DNA of 64,000 nucleotides from a virus, in the IMG/VR virus record IMGVR_UViG_3300010399_000002, positions 50,733 to 114,732 of that record; one strand, 5' to 3'. How positions within the stretch are numbered: the stretch's first letter is position 1; every line of letters begins with the position of its first letter. The notes below the pieces were generated by a model. That model was given only the letters and a program-made list of their open reading frames with translations. It was not told the origin of the DNA and did no database searches. The position numbers and the translations under genes are program-made. Of the stretch, positions 24,001 to 32,256 are shown piece after piece.

Positions 24001-26040
24001 CTTAGCCAAATCTGCAACACTGACCTGAGACTCCTTTAACTGCTTAGTGAACTCTTCCGTCTTCAACTTCTTCATCTCTTCTTCGAACTTCTGAACATCG
24101 TTGGTCAGCTTCTTCCAATCAGATGATAACTGTTTGTTGACAGCCAGAGTTCTCTCAACACCTTCCTTGTTACTGTTCATCACATTGACGAGATTCTGCA
24201 AACGAGTAGCGTACTCTTGTAGGTTCTCGTTTGCTCCTTGTTCGAGTAGCTCTGGTAGAACCCCTCGATTCGCCAATACAGCCTGGAGCATGTCCACTTT
24301 TTCAAGTAGTGCCTCGACAGACTCCTTGGCGGAACCTACGCCGTCTGCCATGGCCTTCCAAGACTGAGCTGCGCCTAATTCGGCTACGGCCTTAGCCATC
24401 TTTTCTAACTCGGCTTTTGTCAACTCTGTTGGGCGAAGCAACGAAACTACTGCATCCTTCGCACCTACTGTAGCCTGAGTGGCCTTCGACAAAGCTAAAC
24501 CGGCCTCCTTACCTAAATTCTGCCAAGGCAGCACTCCTTCTGCGGCACGCTTCTTTAACTCTTCCATTGCTGCCCGCTGTTGTGTCAACTGAGCCTGCAT
24601 TTGTGCATTTGCGGCCTTACTAGCCTGTGCTATGGTTCCTAAAGTATCGTAATAAGCGGCTGCGTCTTTTTGTGCTTGCTTGATAGCTTCTGGATCGACG
24701 CTCGGAACCAGTATTGATCCTCCTTTCTGGTCCTTAGCCAGCGACAACTTTACCTTGTTGAACAGTTCTGCTGTATCGGAAGCCTCAGCTTCGAACTCGG
24801 CCAAACGCTTAATGTAATCCGGCCAAGACTCGTCTGCGCCGATGCGTAACTGATCATTCAGATCTTTGATCCCAGACTTCAATTCAATAGAAGCTGTAAT
24901 AGCTTGTGCAGCATCGAACTGAGCCACGGTGGCTTCAAATTCTTGCTGCTGTTGCCATGCTGACTGTATGGCTGTAGCTAAACCAACAAGTCCTACTACA
25001 GCCAAACCAACTGGTCCATTCATAGCTGCTAATGCTGGCCCGAAGCTGCTTACAACGCTAACGAGCTTACCTACACCTAACGCTACTGGACCGGCAGCGA
25101 CGGCTACCAAACCAAAAGAAGTAGCAAGAGACTTCACGTGGTCTGGCAACTCAGAGAATGACTTTACTAACTCGCCTAGACCAGTACCGATCTTCATCAC
25201 CTGTTCCAACCACTTGTTAACAGTTGGAGTAAGTGCTGTCCCCAAATCGGTCAGAATGAACGTCATCTTGTCCTGGAAGTTGGACCAGACACCTAACAAG
25301 GTCTCGGACTGTCTACCCATCAGTTGTCCGAAATCCCTATCCATGGCTGCGACAAGAACATTCACGGCACCAACACCGTCGACCATTCCTTTAGAAGCAA
25401 TCTTCATGGCTTCACCGGTTGTTACAATCTTACCGGTAGCCTGACCGATTGCGTCGGCAAGGTATTTCCATGCAGGAATGCCGGCCTCGGCTAACTGCAT
25501 CATCTCCTCAGCAGAGACTTTGCCTTTAGCACGCATTTGACCCAAGGCCAGAGTGATTCGATCAATACCTTCTTGACCCCGACCTAGAGCTGCAGCAGCA
25601 CCACCGACAGCCTGAAGTGTTGGTATGATCTCCTTTGCAGCGAAACCTAAAGCGAGCAACCGCTGCGCGGAACTTACAAGACCGGGGAACTCGAAGGGAG
25701 TCTTGGCTGCAAAGTCCCGCAACTCTCCGATAAAGTCTTTAGCGGCTTCGGCAGAGTGCAGCATTGTCTCGAAGCCGATCATAGCCTGTTGGAGCTTGCC
25801 GGCAGTAGTCATAGCCGCAGCACCCAATGCTAAAAGCGGAGCACTGAATGCAACGGACATTGTACCGCCGACAGAGGCAAACGACGAACCCAACTTGGCA
25901 ACTTTATCGTCTAGCTGTTTGACGGCCTGATCTGTTTGACCGACACTCTTATTCAGACCGGCCAGAGCCCTCTCAACGTCTCCGGCATTTAAGCCGCGAG
26001 CGTCTAACTCCAACATCAACGTGAGAGTATCTAGAGTCAT
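21013..26040 (-). CDS. Tape measure protein
   Basis: At 1675 residues it is the longest gene in the window, and it follows the tail chaperones. Residues about 60-260 form the tape-measure N-terminal domain (FAAKTPFEFPGLVSSAQRLL, LAEAGIPAWKYLADAIG). Residues about 290-360 are hydrophobic. About residues 910-1300 form a long coiled coil built from repeats of the type LRRSLEERxxAY.xY. The C-terminal part has a Gly/Ala-rich hydrophobic stretch (about 1345-1420). It sets tail length and would imply a tail of roughly 250 nm at the usual 0.15 nm per residue; this is an estimate. The gene begins two bases before the tail chaperone stop. Confidence 0.93.
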   Translation of the reverse strand: MTLDTLTLMLELDARGLNAGDVERALAGLNKSVGQTDQAVKQLDDKVAKLGSSFASVGGTMSVAFSAPLLALGAAAMTTAGKLQQAMIGFETMLHSAEAAKDFIGELRDFAAKTPFEFPGLVSSAQRLLALGFAAKEIIPTLQAVGGAAAALGRGQEGIDRITLALGQMRAKGKVSAEEMMQLAEAGIPAWKYLADAIGQATGKIVTTGEAMKIASKGMVDGVGAVNVLVAAMDRDFGQLMGRQSETLLGVWSNFQDKMTFILTDLGTALTPTVNKWLEQVMKIGTGLGELVKSFSELPDHVKSLATSFGLVAVAAGPVALGVGKLVSVVSSFGPALAAMNGPVGLAVVGLVGLATAIQSAWQQQQEFEATVAQFDAAQAITASIELKSGIKDLNDQLRIGADESWPDYIKRLAEFEAEASDTAELFNKVKLSLAKDQKGGSILVPSVDPEAIKQAQKDAAAYYDTLGTIAQASKAANAQMQAQLTQQRAAMEELKKRAAEGVLPWQNLGKEAGLALSKATQATVGAKDAVVSLLRPTELTKAELEKMAKAVAELGAAQSWKAMADGVGSAKESVEALLEKVDMLQAVLANRGVLPELLEQGANENLQEYATRLQNLVNVMNSNKEGVERTLAVNKQLSSDWKKLTNDVQKFEEEMKKLKTEEFTKQLKESQVSVADLAKAMQDAGEIIRLGVLANVAPLNKTMQEVRRGIVDMLDEFYSSRDEVPMLNDVETLRAATDGLRQSLGVPFTFNDPFTGMAITVKALISDFGAAKNAYSDLMNQGSRAAAAFGLSTIIEQQTKLIELEKAYAAAIESRFHTGSQLQEIDMLRMRQRILKDNLSIMIQLGQTKGPEFKNQFEELKVINGQLEKVDEKIQKVTTSTGFWGDSFKKMSQQVSTIVSDFAKNVAEAFISIFKNNNAGLDKQVEDLRRSLEEQTRAWEEYATEASARIEEITATHAAAVEEEQANVRASFAERVHDYDSYVEDIGRRLDELRTTSAEKLAGELEDLRRSLEDRAEAYSEYVQDANTRLARIGEDLSETLADQTRNANRRRSDEDTDYARDKKSNEEKMQSAEQKRLRALANANTDYTRDRQRLSEELRQAESRHDVVRAAEIRTQLQQRTQDHATATRRIQEDYEEETRGLRSELEQRIAAHQTALQRIQEDADEAAANARQNAERQTADINTELGRRAADFAEYQADIHRREQEAITSNAETQRRQEEDLKRSLTQRTEDLERYRAEAEKKLEDITAKHKAQQEKELADLQKALADKLAAYDKYVADNEKKMKELEDEHKNMWDRVVDAGKAAFEALATGILRIMLEEAFKPLAKMIIDWAKDAFKPISDAIRGALSGLGGSAASTVGGAIPMPPWGTSIPGGMPGMGGGAGVAGGIASAGIMGTIGAIGSAVSAVSGIIGNFQMRSMGKDLARMEVTSRETFAELFNLRTDEWARFLMTMEKTDSVQNTLWGKFELLFDKLDYVRTGIVEKFDILINYFTSKMEILFDHIDALRGSLVGTGSQVPSAAAGAVLVPSSLPQLLFNPPSRSRGGGDLLPSRPLPFRSRPGPFPDEDLGGGMQGSNTLRGFYEIFSGLRPHIDPEALAEAYTSSQKVLLDPLVVGITTMTTELRGIHESVDSAADRPLGPFIFQNMTTRDAEFAKTLLADFIRQIKEKGGKVF

Positions 26041-26358
26041 CTAGTGGGCTCCGAGCATTGCACTCGTAACAGCGAACGAACGTCCTGGATCTATTTCTTC
26101 TTCAGATTGCTCTACCTTCAACGTGGGATACACCTGATCTAGTGCTAACTGCGCACCTTTTTTCATGTGTGGAACAAGTAACCAGCGTACCGCCGTCGCA
26201 AACCTCTGATCCTGACTCAAACCAGATTCCTTGTAACGACGGAGCAACCAGGCCACCTTGCGGAGTGTCAGACGACGGAAATCGTCTTCGGCAAGGCCGT
26301 TAGAAGCACACAGCGACCAAATACTCAGGCACCAGGAAGCTCGACTAGCACGGGCCCC
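26041..26358 (-). CDS. Tail assembly chaperone, frameshift extension (gpT-like)
   Basis: A reading frame in the -1 phase relative to the upstream chaperone continues past its stop. It reads SIWSLCASNGLAEDDFRRLT then KVAWLLRRYKESG, protein-like in full. No good start codon lies in it apart from a GTG at 26256, so it is probably made as a -1 frameshift fusion, as with lambda gpGT. The end abuts the tape measure start. The shift must occur between about 26393 (frame stop) and 26325. Confidence 0.7.
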   Translation of the reverse strand, partial: GARASRASWCLSIWSLCASNGLAEDDFRRLTLRKVAWLLRRYKESGLSQDQRFATAVRWLLVPHMKKGAQLALDQVYPTLKVEQSEEEIDPGRSFAVTSAMLGAH

Positions 26359-26834
26359 TGGTCCTGCACTGTAGGGTCCGCTACGGACTCACCGCCTTTA
26401 GAGCCAATAGCATCGACCTCATCGGTAGTAGGTGCATCTTCTGACTGGACACCGGCCAGTGCCATCATAAACGGCCACATGGTTTCGAGATCCAGCAACC
26501 TGCCGACCTGTTTGAGATCCAACTCGGGATGGTGATCGGACAAGGTTGAAAAAACCAGCGCTCTGAACTCGCGCATGGGTATTTCTTTCAGAACGTTGAA
26601 AACCCGTTCCGCAAGAAGCTTCTTCTTCTCGTCGGGCTCCAACTTTGTTTCGTCGATGTCTTCCTTACGAGCACGACGAAACGCGTCGAGGAGCCTGTAC
26701 AGAGAATCGTAGAAGCTCCCCCCTTTCATTACTTCTTCATACGTCGCCCACGCATTGCCGTTGATGGCCAAAACGTAGGTACACCCGTTAACGATTACTT
26801 CTCTGGACGGGCGTAGTATATCTGATCGCGGCAC
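26325..26834 (-). CDS. Tail assembly chaperone (gpG-like)
   Basis: The protein has 169 residues and lies between tail tube and tape measure. Its N-terminus (REVIVNGCTYVLAINGNAWATYEEVM) and helical centre (AERVFNVLKEIPMREFRALV) match tail chaperones that bind the tape measure during assembly. A disordered acidic end precedes the putative slip site. A -1 shift would fuse it to the frame at 26041-26358. Confidence 0.78.
   Translation of the reverse strand: MPRSDILRPSREVIVNGCTYVLAINGNAWATYEEVMKGGSFYDSLYRLLDAFRRARKEDIDETKLEPDEKKKLLAERVFNVLKEIPMREFRALVFSTLSDHHPELDLKQVGRLLDLETMWPFMMALAGVQSEDAPTTDEVDAIGSKGGESVADPTVQDQGPVLVELPGA
26352..26358 (-). promoter_or_regulatory. Candidate -1 frameshift slip site GGGGCCC
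   Basis: In the coding direction the codons are CAG GGG CCC. Gly tRNA at GGG can re-pair perfectly after a -1 slip, but the CCC site only partly (GCC), so this is not a perfect X-XXY-YYZ heptamer. It is the best slippery run in the allowed interval (26325-26393). Confidence 0.35.
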
Positions 26835-26858
26835 AATATCCCCTTTCTTTTTTGGATC

Positions 26859-27497
26859 CTAATGATAAAACTTAGCCCTGCAAACCACTCTCGCGATCTC
26901 CAAAGCTACTTGATCTGAATGGTGCTTGACCATATGGTTGGAAACACGAAGCAACTTGTAACCGGCGTCCTTGAGCCTCTTGGTACGAAGCACGTTGCGA
27001 TCTGTCCCTACGCAATCGTCAACCTCCAACGCAACTTTGTACTCGTACAAATAAAAATCGACGATCACTCCAACAAGTGGCACTTGAAACCTGTATCTTA
27101 TATGCAACTCTTGGAGGATCTCTTTTGTCAGAGACTCTGATAGCGTTGGATTGCGTCTGTAAAATTTTGCTTGGGACCTGTCTAATCTAGCTTGGTGTTC
27201 TCTACTCTTTACCTTACCGCGATGCGCTGCACTCATCTTACGCTTAGACGCCGATGAATGCTTCTTACCCAAATGCGCTGCACGCATCTTTTGTATGGAT
27301 ACAGCACTGTGTCTCTTGCCGAAAATGGCTTCGCTTAGCTTTTTCCTGGTAGCAGCTGAAACCACTTTTCCACGATGAGTCTCACTAATAGCTTTGCGAT
27401 GCTCAACAGAAATCAACTTACCGCGATGCACTTCACTCATCTTGGCACGGTACTCGGGATTCTCCCAACGCTTCTTTAACTCTCCGGATCTGTTCAC
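26859..27497 (-). CDS. Homing-type endonuclease (NUMOD3-like repeats + Vsr-fold nuclease), copy 3
   Basis: The protein has 212 residues. Residues 1-110 consist of about five NUMOD3-like repeats with cores such as SVEHRKAISETHRGK, SAATRKKLSEAIFGK and SASKRKMSAAHRGK. The C-terminal domain has GVIVDFYLYEYKVALEVDD (nuclease core) followed by GYKLLRVSN, a Vsr/DUF559-like layout. The GTG start (27497) has no SD but a perfect TATAAT lies five bases upstream, so it may be leaderless. It is inserted between tail tube and tail chaperone genes. Confidence 0.8.
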   Translation of the reverse strand: MNRSGELKKRWENPEYRAKMSEVHRGKLISVEHRKAISETHRGKVVSAATRKKLSEAIFGKRHSAVSIQKMRAAHLGKKHSSASKRKMSAAHRGKVKSREHQARLDRSQAKFYRRNPTLSESLTKEILQELHIRYRFQVPLVGVIVDFYLYEYKVALEVDDCVGTDRNVLRTKRLKDAGYKLLRVSNHMVKHHSDQVALEIARVVCRAKFYH

Positions 27498-27502
27498 ATT
27501 GG

Positions 27503-27508
27503 ATTATA
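27503..27508 (-). promoter_or_regulatory. TATAAT -10 box upstream of endonuclease copy 3
   Basis: On the minus strand TATAAT lies five bases before the GTG start of the endonuclease gene. No good -35 is seen at 17 bases (GTAGAA). Placement implies transcription starting at or next to the start codon. Confidence 0.4.
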
Positions 27509-27535
27509 CCGCATCTTTAGCCCCTTTCTACTACA

Positions 27536-27970
27536 TCATCCACCGTTTACGGCTGCAATGCTGTTGAAAATGCTGATTCCGACATTGACGCCTAAAACGT
27601 TATCGACAGGCGCGTCAAATTCGTGGCGCATCACTTGGCCTTCGAAAGTCAGGTTGCCTGCGGCACTCGGAAACAGTACCTGCATATCCCTGGTCAGAAG
27701 GTTGACCATCAGATACCACAACCCGGTAGCGAACGCGTGCAGAGCGTCGGCTGGATCATAGTTCATGGGGAACGTGATTTCACCTGGATCGATCAGGACG
27801 GCCAGCTTCTTTCTCCAGTACCCCAAAACCGAGTGCGTAGTAATGTCTACGATCTCGGCAGTGGTTGATGGTCCGGAAATTGACCTCACTTCACCGACCG
27901 TGCTGTAAACTGGCGGGCTGGCCGTGCTCCCGATGCGGAACAGAGTGTTCTTTGCAGAAAAAATCGCCAT
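27536..27970 (-). CDS. Major tail (tube) protein
   Basis: The 144-residue protein has SAKNTLFRIGSTASPPVYST, VGEVRSISGPSTTAEIVDIT and DPGEITFPMNYDPAD, the features of phage tail-tube proteins of the lambda gpV/TP901-1 class. It would polymerise into the tail tube around the tape measure. The usual C-terminal Ig-like domain is absent. It lies downstream of the 160-residue gene and upstream of the inserted endonuclease and the chaperones. Confidence 0.83.
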   Translation of the reverse strand: MAIFSAKNTLFRIGSTASPPVYSTVGEVRSISGPSTTAEIVDITTHSVLGYWRKKLAVLIDPGEITFPMNYDPADALHAFATGLWYLMVNLLTRDMQVLFPSAAGNLTFEGQVMRHEFDAPVDNVLGVNVGISIFNSIAAVNGG

Positions 27971-27972
27971 GG

Positions 27973-28455
27973 TTAAGCTCCTCTCTGAATGACTGGTAGT
28001 GGCTCCTTGTATCTGGGTAGCCGATTGTGAATGTTGGCTAGATTCACCAACACCTGAAAAATGCGCTTGGCACGCTTACATAAAGCGGCCTCCTGCACTC
28101 GTGAAATCTCGTGGTTCAACAGCAGTCCATATGGATTGACCGCGCGCACTTCTTCTTGGATCTCATGTAGAAGCCTCGTAGCCTCGATCAGTGGCTGCGG
28201 AACTGCGTGCATAGAACTACAAACATCGATGAGGATCGCAATCCTTTCGGGTGATGGATCGAAGCCTGCACGCTTCGAACTCATTTCATAGTTTTCGAGT
28301 AGTATCCTGGCTGCGTGCAGCGACGCGGCTGTTGGACGATAGCCGATTTGCTTGAGCTTGTGTATCCCGGAAGCCCACATGGAGCCTCCAAGACGCAACT
28401 CGTTGGCTATATGATTGTGCAGTTGATCTGCTTCTTTTAGAAGCTTGTTCTCCAC
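27973..28455 (-). CDS. Hypothetical helical protein near tail genes, 160 aa
   Basis: The protein is mostly helical (LLKEADQLHNHIANELRLGG, LIEATRLLHEIQEEVRAV) with few acidic clusters. It lies two bases upstream of the tail tube gene. It may be a tail completion or chaperone protein, but no family is recognised. Confidence 0.6.
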   Translation of the reverse strand: MENKLLKEADQLHNHIANELRLGGSMWASGIHKLKQIGYRPTAASLHAARILLENYEMSSKRAGFDPSPERIAILIDVCSSMHAVPQPLIEATRLLHEIQEEVRAVNPYGLLLNHEISRVQEAALCKRAKRIFQVLVNLANIHNRLPRYKEPLPVIQRGA

Positions 28456-28465
28456 AAAAACCTCA

Positions 28466-28732
28466 CTAGTCGAATTTGATTGGTTGATTCAGATGGTTAA
28501 ATAGCACATTCACTGGTGGAGCTCCCGTTACTCCGGTCTGTCCCATCCGACTGTGCATGGCCTCATGTCTGGTGATCTCGTGGATGTTGTAGGTATCGAA
28601 GCCACAACCAACACGACACTGATACCTGGGTTGACCTTCCCACAGAAAATCCGGTTCCCGCCCGGTAGTATTCTCCGGAACTGCTTTGGCGTCAACTGGG
28701 GAAGGCTGAACGTTTCTTTCTGCTTCACTCAT
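28466..28732 (-). CDS. C2H2 zinc-finger protein, 88 aa
   Basis: The segment YQCRVGCGFDTYNIHEITRH, followed by EAMH, forms a single C2H2-like finger. Flanking regions are disordered (N-terminal Pro-rich, C-terminal Gly-rich). The ATG at 28732 overlaps the GT8-like stop by four bases. It is small and of unknown role. Confidence 0.6.
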   Translation of the reverse strand: MSEAERNVQPSPVDAKAVPENTTGREPDFLWEGQPRYQCRVGCGFDTYNIHEITRHEAMHSRMGQTGVTGAPPVNVLFNHLNQPIKFD

Positions 28733-29349
28733 TGCCACTTCTCCTTTATCCAAGACTCGTAACACTCGTTGGGCTTTGGTTTGCCGTGAAAGCACACTAC
28801 CTTGGCGTCATTTGGTGGACGACCTTCTTTACGGCAGTGTGTCTTGTAGCTGGCAATCCAACCTGCTGGCCAGAACGACAACTGATCTGGCGCTACAACC
28901 TTTGTCATCCATTCCTGATCTCCCCAGAATTTCTTTGGGACCTCGGCTGTGAAACTTGTCCACACCTGAGGTAATGATCCGGTCTCCAAAAGATAGCATG
29001 CACTATTGAGATACTGCGGCCTTAGCCAATCGTAGGTCAGTACCAACGGTCCTGAGCTCTCGAACAGATGATCTAATGGTCCGGTTATAACAACATCTAG
29101 ATCAAGAACTAGAACTCGCCTCGCTAGCGAAGTAGCCTCGGGCTTGAATACTGCTAACTTGTTCCACCAACCTGAAAGACCCGGTTGTAACGGAAGATAT
29201 GAACACTGTAATCCGTATGGATCGTCGGTTAGACAGATGAAAGAATAAGGCAATGACAGATTCCGACGAACCATGGACGCAAGACGGTTAGCATACTCGA
29301 ATCCGTACTTTGGTCCCCACTTGATACAAACGACTGCTAGGTCACTCAA
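28729..29349 (-). CDS. Glycosyltransferase, GT8-like
   Basis: The 206-residue protein has AVVCIKWGPKYGFEYANRL at its start, the metal-binding motif VLVLDLDVVITGPL (about residues 88-101), GDQEW and FHGKPKP. These fit GT-A sugar transferases of the GT8 type. A TTG start at 29349 with GAGGAG eight bases upstream is preferred over a GTG at 29376 that has no spacing. It is the leftmost gene of the cassette of sugar-modifying enzymes, next to repeat C. Confidence 0.7.
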   Translation of the reverse strand: MSDLAVVCIKWGPKYGFEYANRLASMVRRNLSLPYSFICLTDDPYGLQCSYLPLQPGLSGWWNKLAVFKPEATSLARRVLVLDLDVVITGPLDHLFESSGPLVLTYDWLRPQYLNSACYLLETGSLPQVWTSFTAEVPKKFWGDQEWMTKVVAPDQLSFWPAGWIASYKTHCRKEGRPPNDAKVVCFHGKPKPNECYESWIKEKWQ

Positions 29350-29392
29350 AACAGCATTCTCCTCATGCAATAGCACCCTCTAAGAACCTGTC

Positions 29393-29477
29393 TAGGAACT
29401 CGCAGGCACTATCGACAGATACCAAATGGTAGTTGAATAGGGTTTTTGTTACTCAGGACGTTGTAGAGGCTGCTACA
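29393..29477 (-). repeat. 85-bp dispersed element, copy C
   Basis: It starts TAGGAACTCGCAGGCACT on the plus strand; GGTAGTTGA and GTTGTAGAGGCTGCTAC lie at the shared offsets. It ends three bases before the stop codon of the GT2-like gene. It has the GTAG...CTAC palindrome at its end (GTAGAGGCTGCTAC). Confidence 0.88.
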
Positions 29478-29480
29478 CTT

Positions 29481-30344
29481 CTACACTACGCCATATAAAT
29501 TCAAACCGATAAAGTGACCTGGCCCGTACGCATCCATCAAGCGCTTGCATTCTTGTTCTTGCCATACTGGGCGATCTCCGATGTCTATGTACTTCATGAG
29601 ATCTTCGTAACCGGTCCACCAAGTCGGATGCACCGAAGATACTGCGACGTTTGTTTCGTCTATAGCCTGATGGTACTTTCGATCTACGGCATCGACTGTC
29701 TCACGATCGGGCCACCTCACACGTTCTGTCATCTTATACAAAGCGTGCTTGGCCTTCAGACGCCGGCGATTGACAAACTGCAAGTGCATCACACCGCCTG
29801 AATTACTGAATGGTCTGTGTTGTGCAATAGTAGAACCAAATGGATGGCGATGATGGAAGTCGTACCCGGCCCTGGTCTCCCATCTCAACGTAGGATGATC
29901 TTTAAATACTGTTGACAACCAAACACGAGACCAAACTGATCTGTCTGACCGATAGAACTCGAGACTCTTCCAACAAGCTGGCATCCACGCCTCGAGAACC
30001 AAACCTGGTGTCAGCTTTTCGGAAGCATCTCGAATCACTGGTAGAAGATTGTTAGTCAGAACCTCGTCTGCATCCACGATAGCAAAATGCGTTCCACCTG
30101 CAGCTCGACCCGCGTCTAGCATCCGTTGGCGGTATTGCATCTCGAACCAGACAGCGTTGTCTTCTCGGATGCGAATAAGCTTACCTGGATATTCGGATTC
30201 GATCTCAGATAGGATCTCGGAAGTACGATCACTGGAAGCATGGTCGAAGACTACTAACTTGTCGCACCACTTCAAAGCTACACGAGCAGTAAGACCTACA
30301 ACCCAGTCTTCGTTACGGCACAGCATCAAACCGACTAGAAACAC
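29481..30344 (-). CDS. Glycosyltransferase family 2-like
   Basis: The 287-residue protein starts with MFLVGLMLCRNEDWVVGLTA and VVFDHASSDRTSEIL, typical for GT2 enzymes. The metal-binding motif is FAIVDADEVL (about residues 88-97). Its centre has GYDFHHRHPFG and the C-terminal part is Trp/Tyr-rich. It is one of about five glycosyltransferases in this block. The sugar and acceptor are unknown. Confidence 0.78.
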   Translation of the reverse strand: MFLVGLMLCRNEDWVVGLTARVALKWCDKLVVFDHASSDRTSEILSEIESEYPGKLIRIREDNAVWFEMQYRQRMLDAGRAAGGTHFAIVDADEVLTNNLLPVIRDASEKLTPGLVLEAWMPACWKSLEFYRSDRSVWSRVWLSTVFKDHPTLRWETRAGYDFHHRHPFGSTIAQHRPFSNSGGVMHLQFVNRRRLKAKHALYKMTERVRWPDRETVDAVDRKYHQAIDETNVAVSSVHPTWWTGYEDLMKYIDIGDRPVWQEQECKRLMDAYGPGHFIGLNLYGVV

Positions 30345-30354
30345 AAATGCTCCT

Positions 30355-31026
30355 TTACATCCCTTGAGTAACGATCACTGTCTCCGGATCTGGAACTGGT
30401 GTGCAGTAACTAAAGAACTTCGGACAGTACGTGGACTTCATTCCCAACTTGTAACTGATGATAGATGCGGCGGGTTGGTCGTGCCTGTGCCCGAGCACTC
30501 GCGGATCTTCGGATACGAGTCTGTTCTTGTTTGTCCATTGGCCTACAAACGTTCCTCGATCAGCGGCTTCTTTCCACAACCTCAAGAACTTCAAGCTACG
30601 TTCGTCTTTGAGGTACAAGCAAACACATCCACCTATCACCAACGAGATCTTGAAAGCCTCTTCTCGACTGGTACCAAGAATCCTCAACGCATGGTCGGTA
30701 CACCACTGCCCAACGCTCCAACCGCAAGTAAACAACAGATACCCGCTGCGTTCTACTTCTTCGATCATTGACTCCAATGGTCGGATAGCCCAACAGGAAG
30801 CATCGAGCCATATAACCAAATCGTGACCTTGTCTAACGGCTTCATACAACGCATAGACTTTGAACGCATACGGATTCTGTTGGTGGGATAAGCACCCGAC
30901 GGGATACTGATTCAGGCCTAGAAACGCTCCTTGGTAACCTTGCGCTTTCAAACTGGATCGCAACCGTTCCTGTCCGCGCAGATACCAGCCCCGACTAGTA
31001 GCGAAACTGACTACACATGGACTCAC
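30355..31026 (-). CDS. Glycosyltransferase-like protein (WLDAS type), 223 aa
   Basis: The motif LVIWLDASCWAIRPL (about residues 70-84) corresponds to the DxD site, and LGHRHDQPAASII with RLVSEDPRVL matches glycosyltransferases that act on capsule or LPS. It starts MSPCVVSFATSRGWYLRGQE. Annotation is by motif only; the acceptor is unknown. Confidence 0.68.
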   Translation of the reverse strand: MSPCVVSFATSRGWYLRGQERLRSSLKAQGYQGAFLGLNQYPVGCLSHQQNPYAFKVYALYEAVRQGHDLVIWLDASCWAIRPLESMIEEVERSGYLLFTCGWSVGQWCTDHALRILGTSREEAFKISLVIGGCVCLYLKDERSLKFLRLWKEAADRGTFVGQWTNKNRLVSEDPRVLGHRHDQPAASIISYKLGMKSTYCPKFFSYCTPVPDPETVIVTQGM

Positions 31027-31027
31027 T

Positions 31028-31471
31028 TTACTTTACTGCATTACGCAATATAGAACCCAACCTCCTGGCCTCAGAAACTGTACCTGGCAACTTTCCTTCC
31101 GACACTGTACCGCCGTGCTTGTCTTTCAGTTCCCAAAAATTCTCTTCACGACCTGGTCCTGTGGATAAGCGTAACTTATGACCGGAGCTGTGCTCAAAGT
31201 TTGCTATTGACTGCGTAGCTGTACCAGAACCTTGTTCTTGAGTTGCCTTATGCCTAAAACCTGCATCTTTCGCTTCCCTACGAACTTCCATTGCACGACC
31301 ACGATGACCTCCAGCTATTTCACCGCCAATTTTCCCTGCACCACTACCTCCTCGTACTCCAAAACTTGCTCCACCTCCGCCACCAGATGAAAACTGACCT
31401 TGAGTGTCGTGATGGGGATTGAACTTGGCAACACGCTGTTGGAGGCTTTTGATGCGTTCTGATGTAGTCAT
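31028..31471 (-). CDS. Tagged protein with FNPHHD..GQFSSGGGGG leader, 147 aa
   Basis: The first 30 residues (helical RIKSLQQRVA then KFNPHHDTQGQFSSGGGGG) repeat almost unchanged in the protein at 32257-32559. The remaining part (HRGRAMEVRREAKDAGFRHK, and later SSGHKLRLSTGPGREENFW) is a small alpha/beta domain of unknown fold. Similar NPxHDxxxGxF leaders occur in other genes here (48929, 52638). The leader may serve as a virion-packaging tag; this is inference. Confidence 0.6.
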   Translation of the reverse strand: MTTSERIKSLQQRVAKFNPHHDTQGQFSSGGGGGASFGVRGGSGAGKIGGEIAGGHRGRAMEVRREAKDAGFRHKATQEQGSGTATQSIANFEHSSGHKLRLSTGPGREENFWELKDKHGGTVSEGKLPGTVSEARRLGSILRNAVK

Positions 31472-32253
31472 AGGCCCTCCTGATCTCGGTCTGGAACGTT
31501 TCGATATGCACTACCGATGGTTGGATCTTTTACGCCACCTGGCGTTCCTATCTGTTCGAACAGTTGCGGATACAAATCCTGGTCTTGCGGCTGGTCTCTT
31601 CCGTACTGGCACGCTTCTCGATACAATCTGTACCCATACCGATGTGCAAGATTCGTCAAGATGGCTTGCTCGCACCGATGCTCGTGCAACTCGGGATGCT
31701 CTGGAAGTATGAGACTCGGATCAAAAGTAGTAGCTGATGGATTGACGCAGTACGTCAACCACTCCATGAGAAATTGCTGCGGCTTCCATCGACCTTTTTG
31801 GAACACAAAGAATCTGGCGACAGCGTGCTGGACATCTCGATACCGCGGCTCGTCTTGACCCATCACGATAAAGCAATCACGCTTGCACCAGCAATTATTC
31901 CAACAGCCTACGGCATTAAACAACATGATGCCGTCTTTTTTGACTTCTTCAAACAGCACAGAGAAGTCTGCGATAGGATGCGTGTCTCCATCGGTAAACA
32001 GAATGATGTCTCCGTCTTGCACACGTGACAGAGCGTCCATCATCACATACGGCTTCCAAGCGAACCAACCTACACCGCGGGACGCATGGTGATCCCACAA
32101 CCAAGTATTGTGTCTGCGGAACTCCGTCTTACTGAGCCACAAGTCGTCGTAGACCCAAACCTCATCGGCACCCAACTTCGGAGCGTCACGAACGGTTTGA
32201 CCTATAACCTCGTTATATGACGACCCGCCGAACGTGATGTAGATTTTTCTCAT
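31468..32253 (-). CDS. Glycosyltransferase-like protein (DGD type), 261 aa
   Basis: The motif GDIILFTDGDTHPIADF (about residues 80-96) provides the DxD site, and HEHRCEQAILTNLAHRYGY matches the C-terminal conserved part of this glycosyltransferase-like family. The N-terminus MRKIYITFGGSSYNEVIGQT is typical for the group. It overlaps the previous tagged-protein start by four bases. Confidence 0.68.
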   Translation of the reverse strand: MRKIYITFGGSSYNEVIGQTVRDAPKLGADEVWVYDDLWLSKTEFRRHNTWLWDHHASRGVGWFAWKPYVMMDALSRVQDGDIILFTDGDTHPIADFSVLFEEVKKDGIMLFNAVGCWNNCWCKRDCFIVMGQDEPRYRDVQHAVARFFVFQKGRWKPQQFLMEWLTYCVNPSATTFDPSLILPEHPELHEHRCEQAILTNLAHRYGYRLYREACQYGRDQPQDQDLYPQLFEQIGTPGGVKDPTIGSAYRNVPDRDQEGL

Positions 32254-32256
32254 GTA

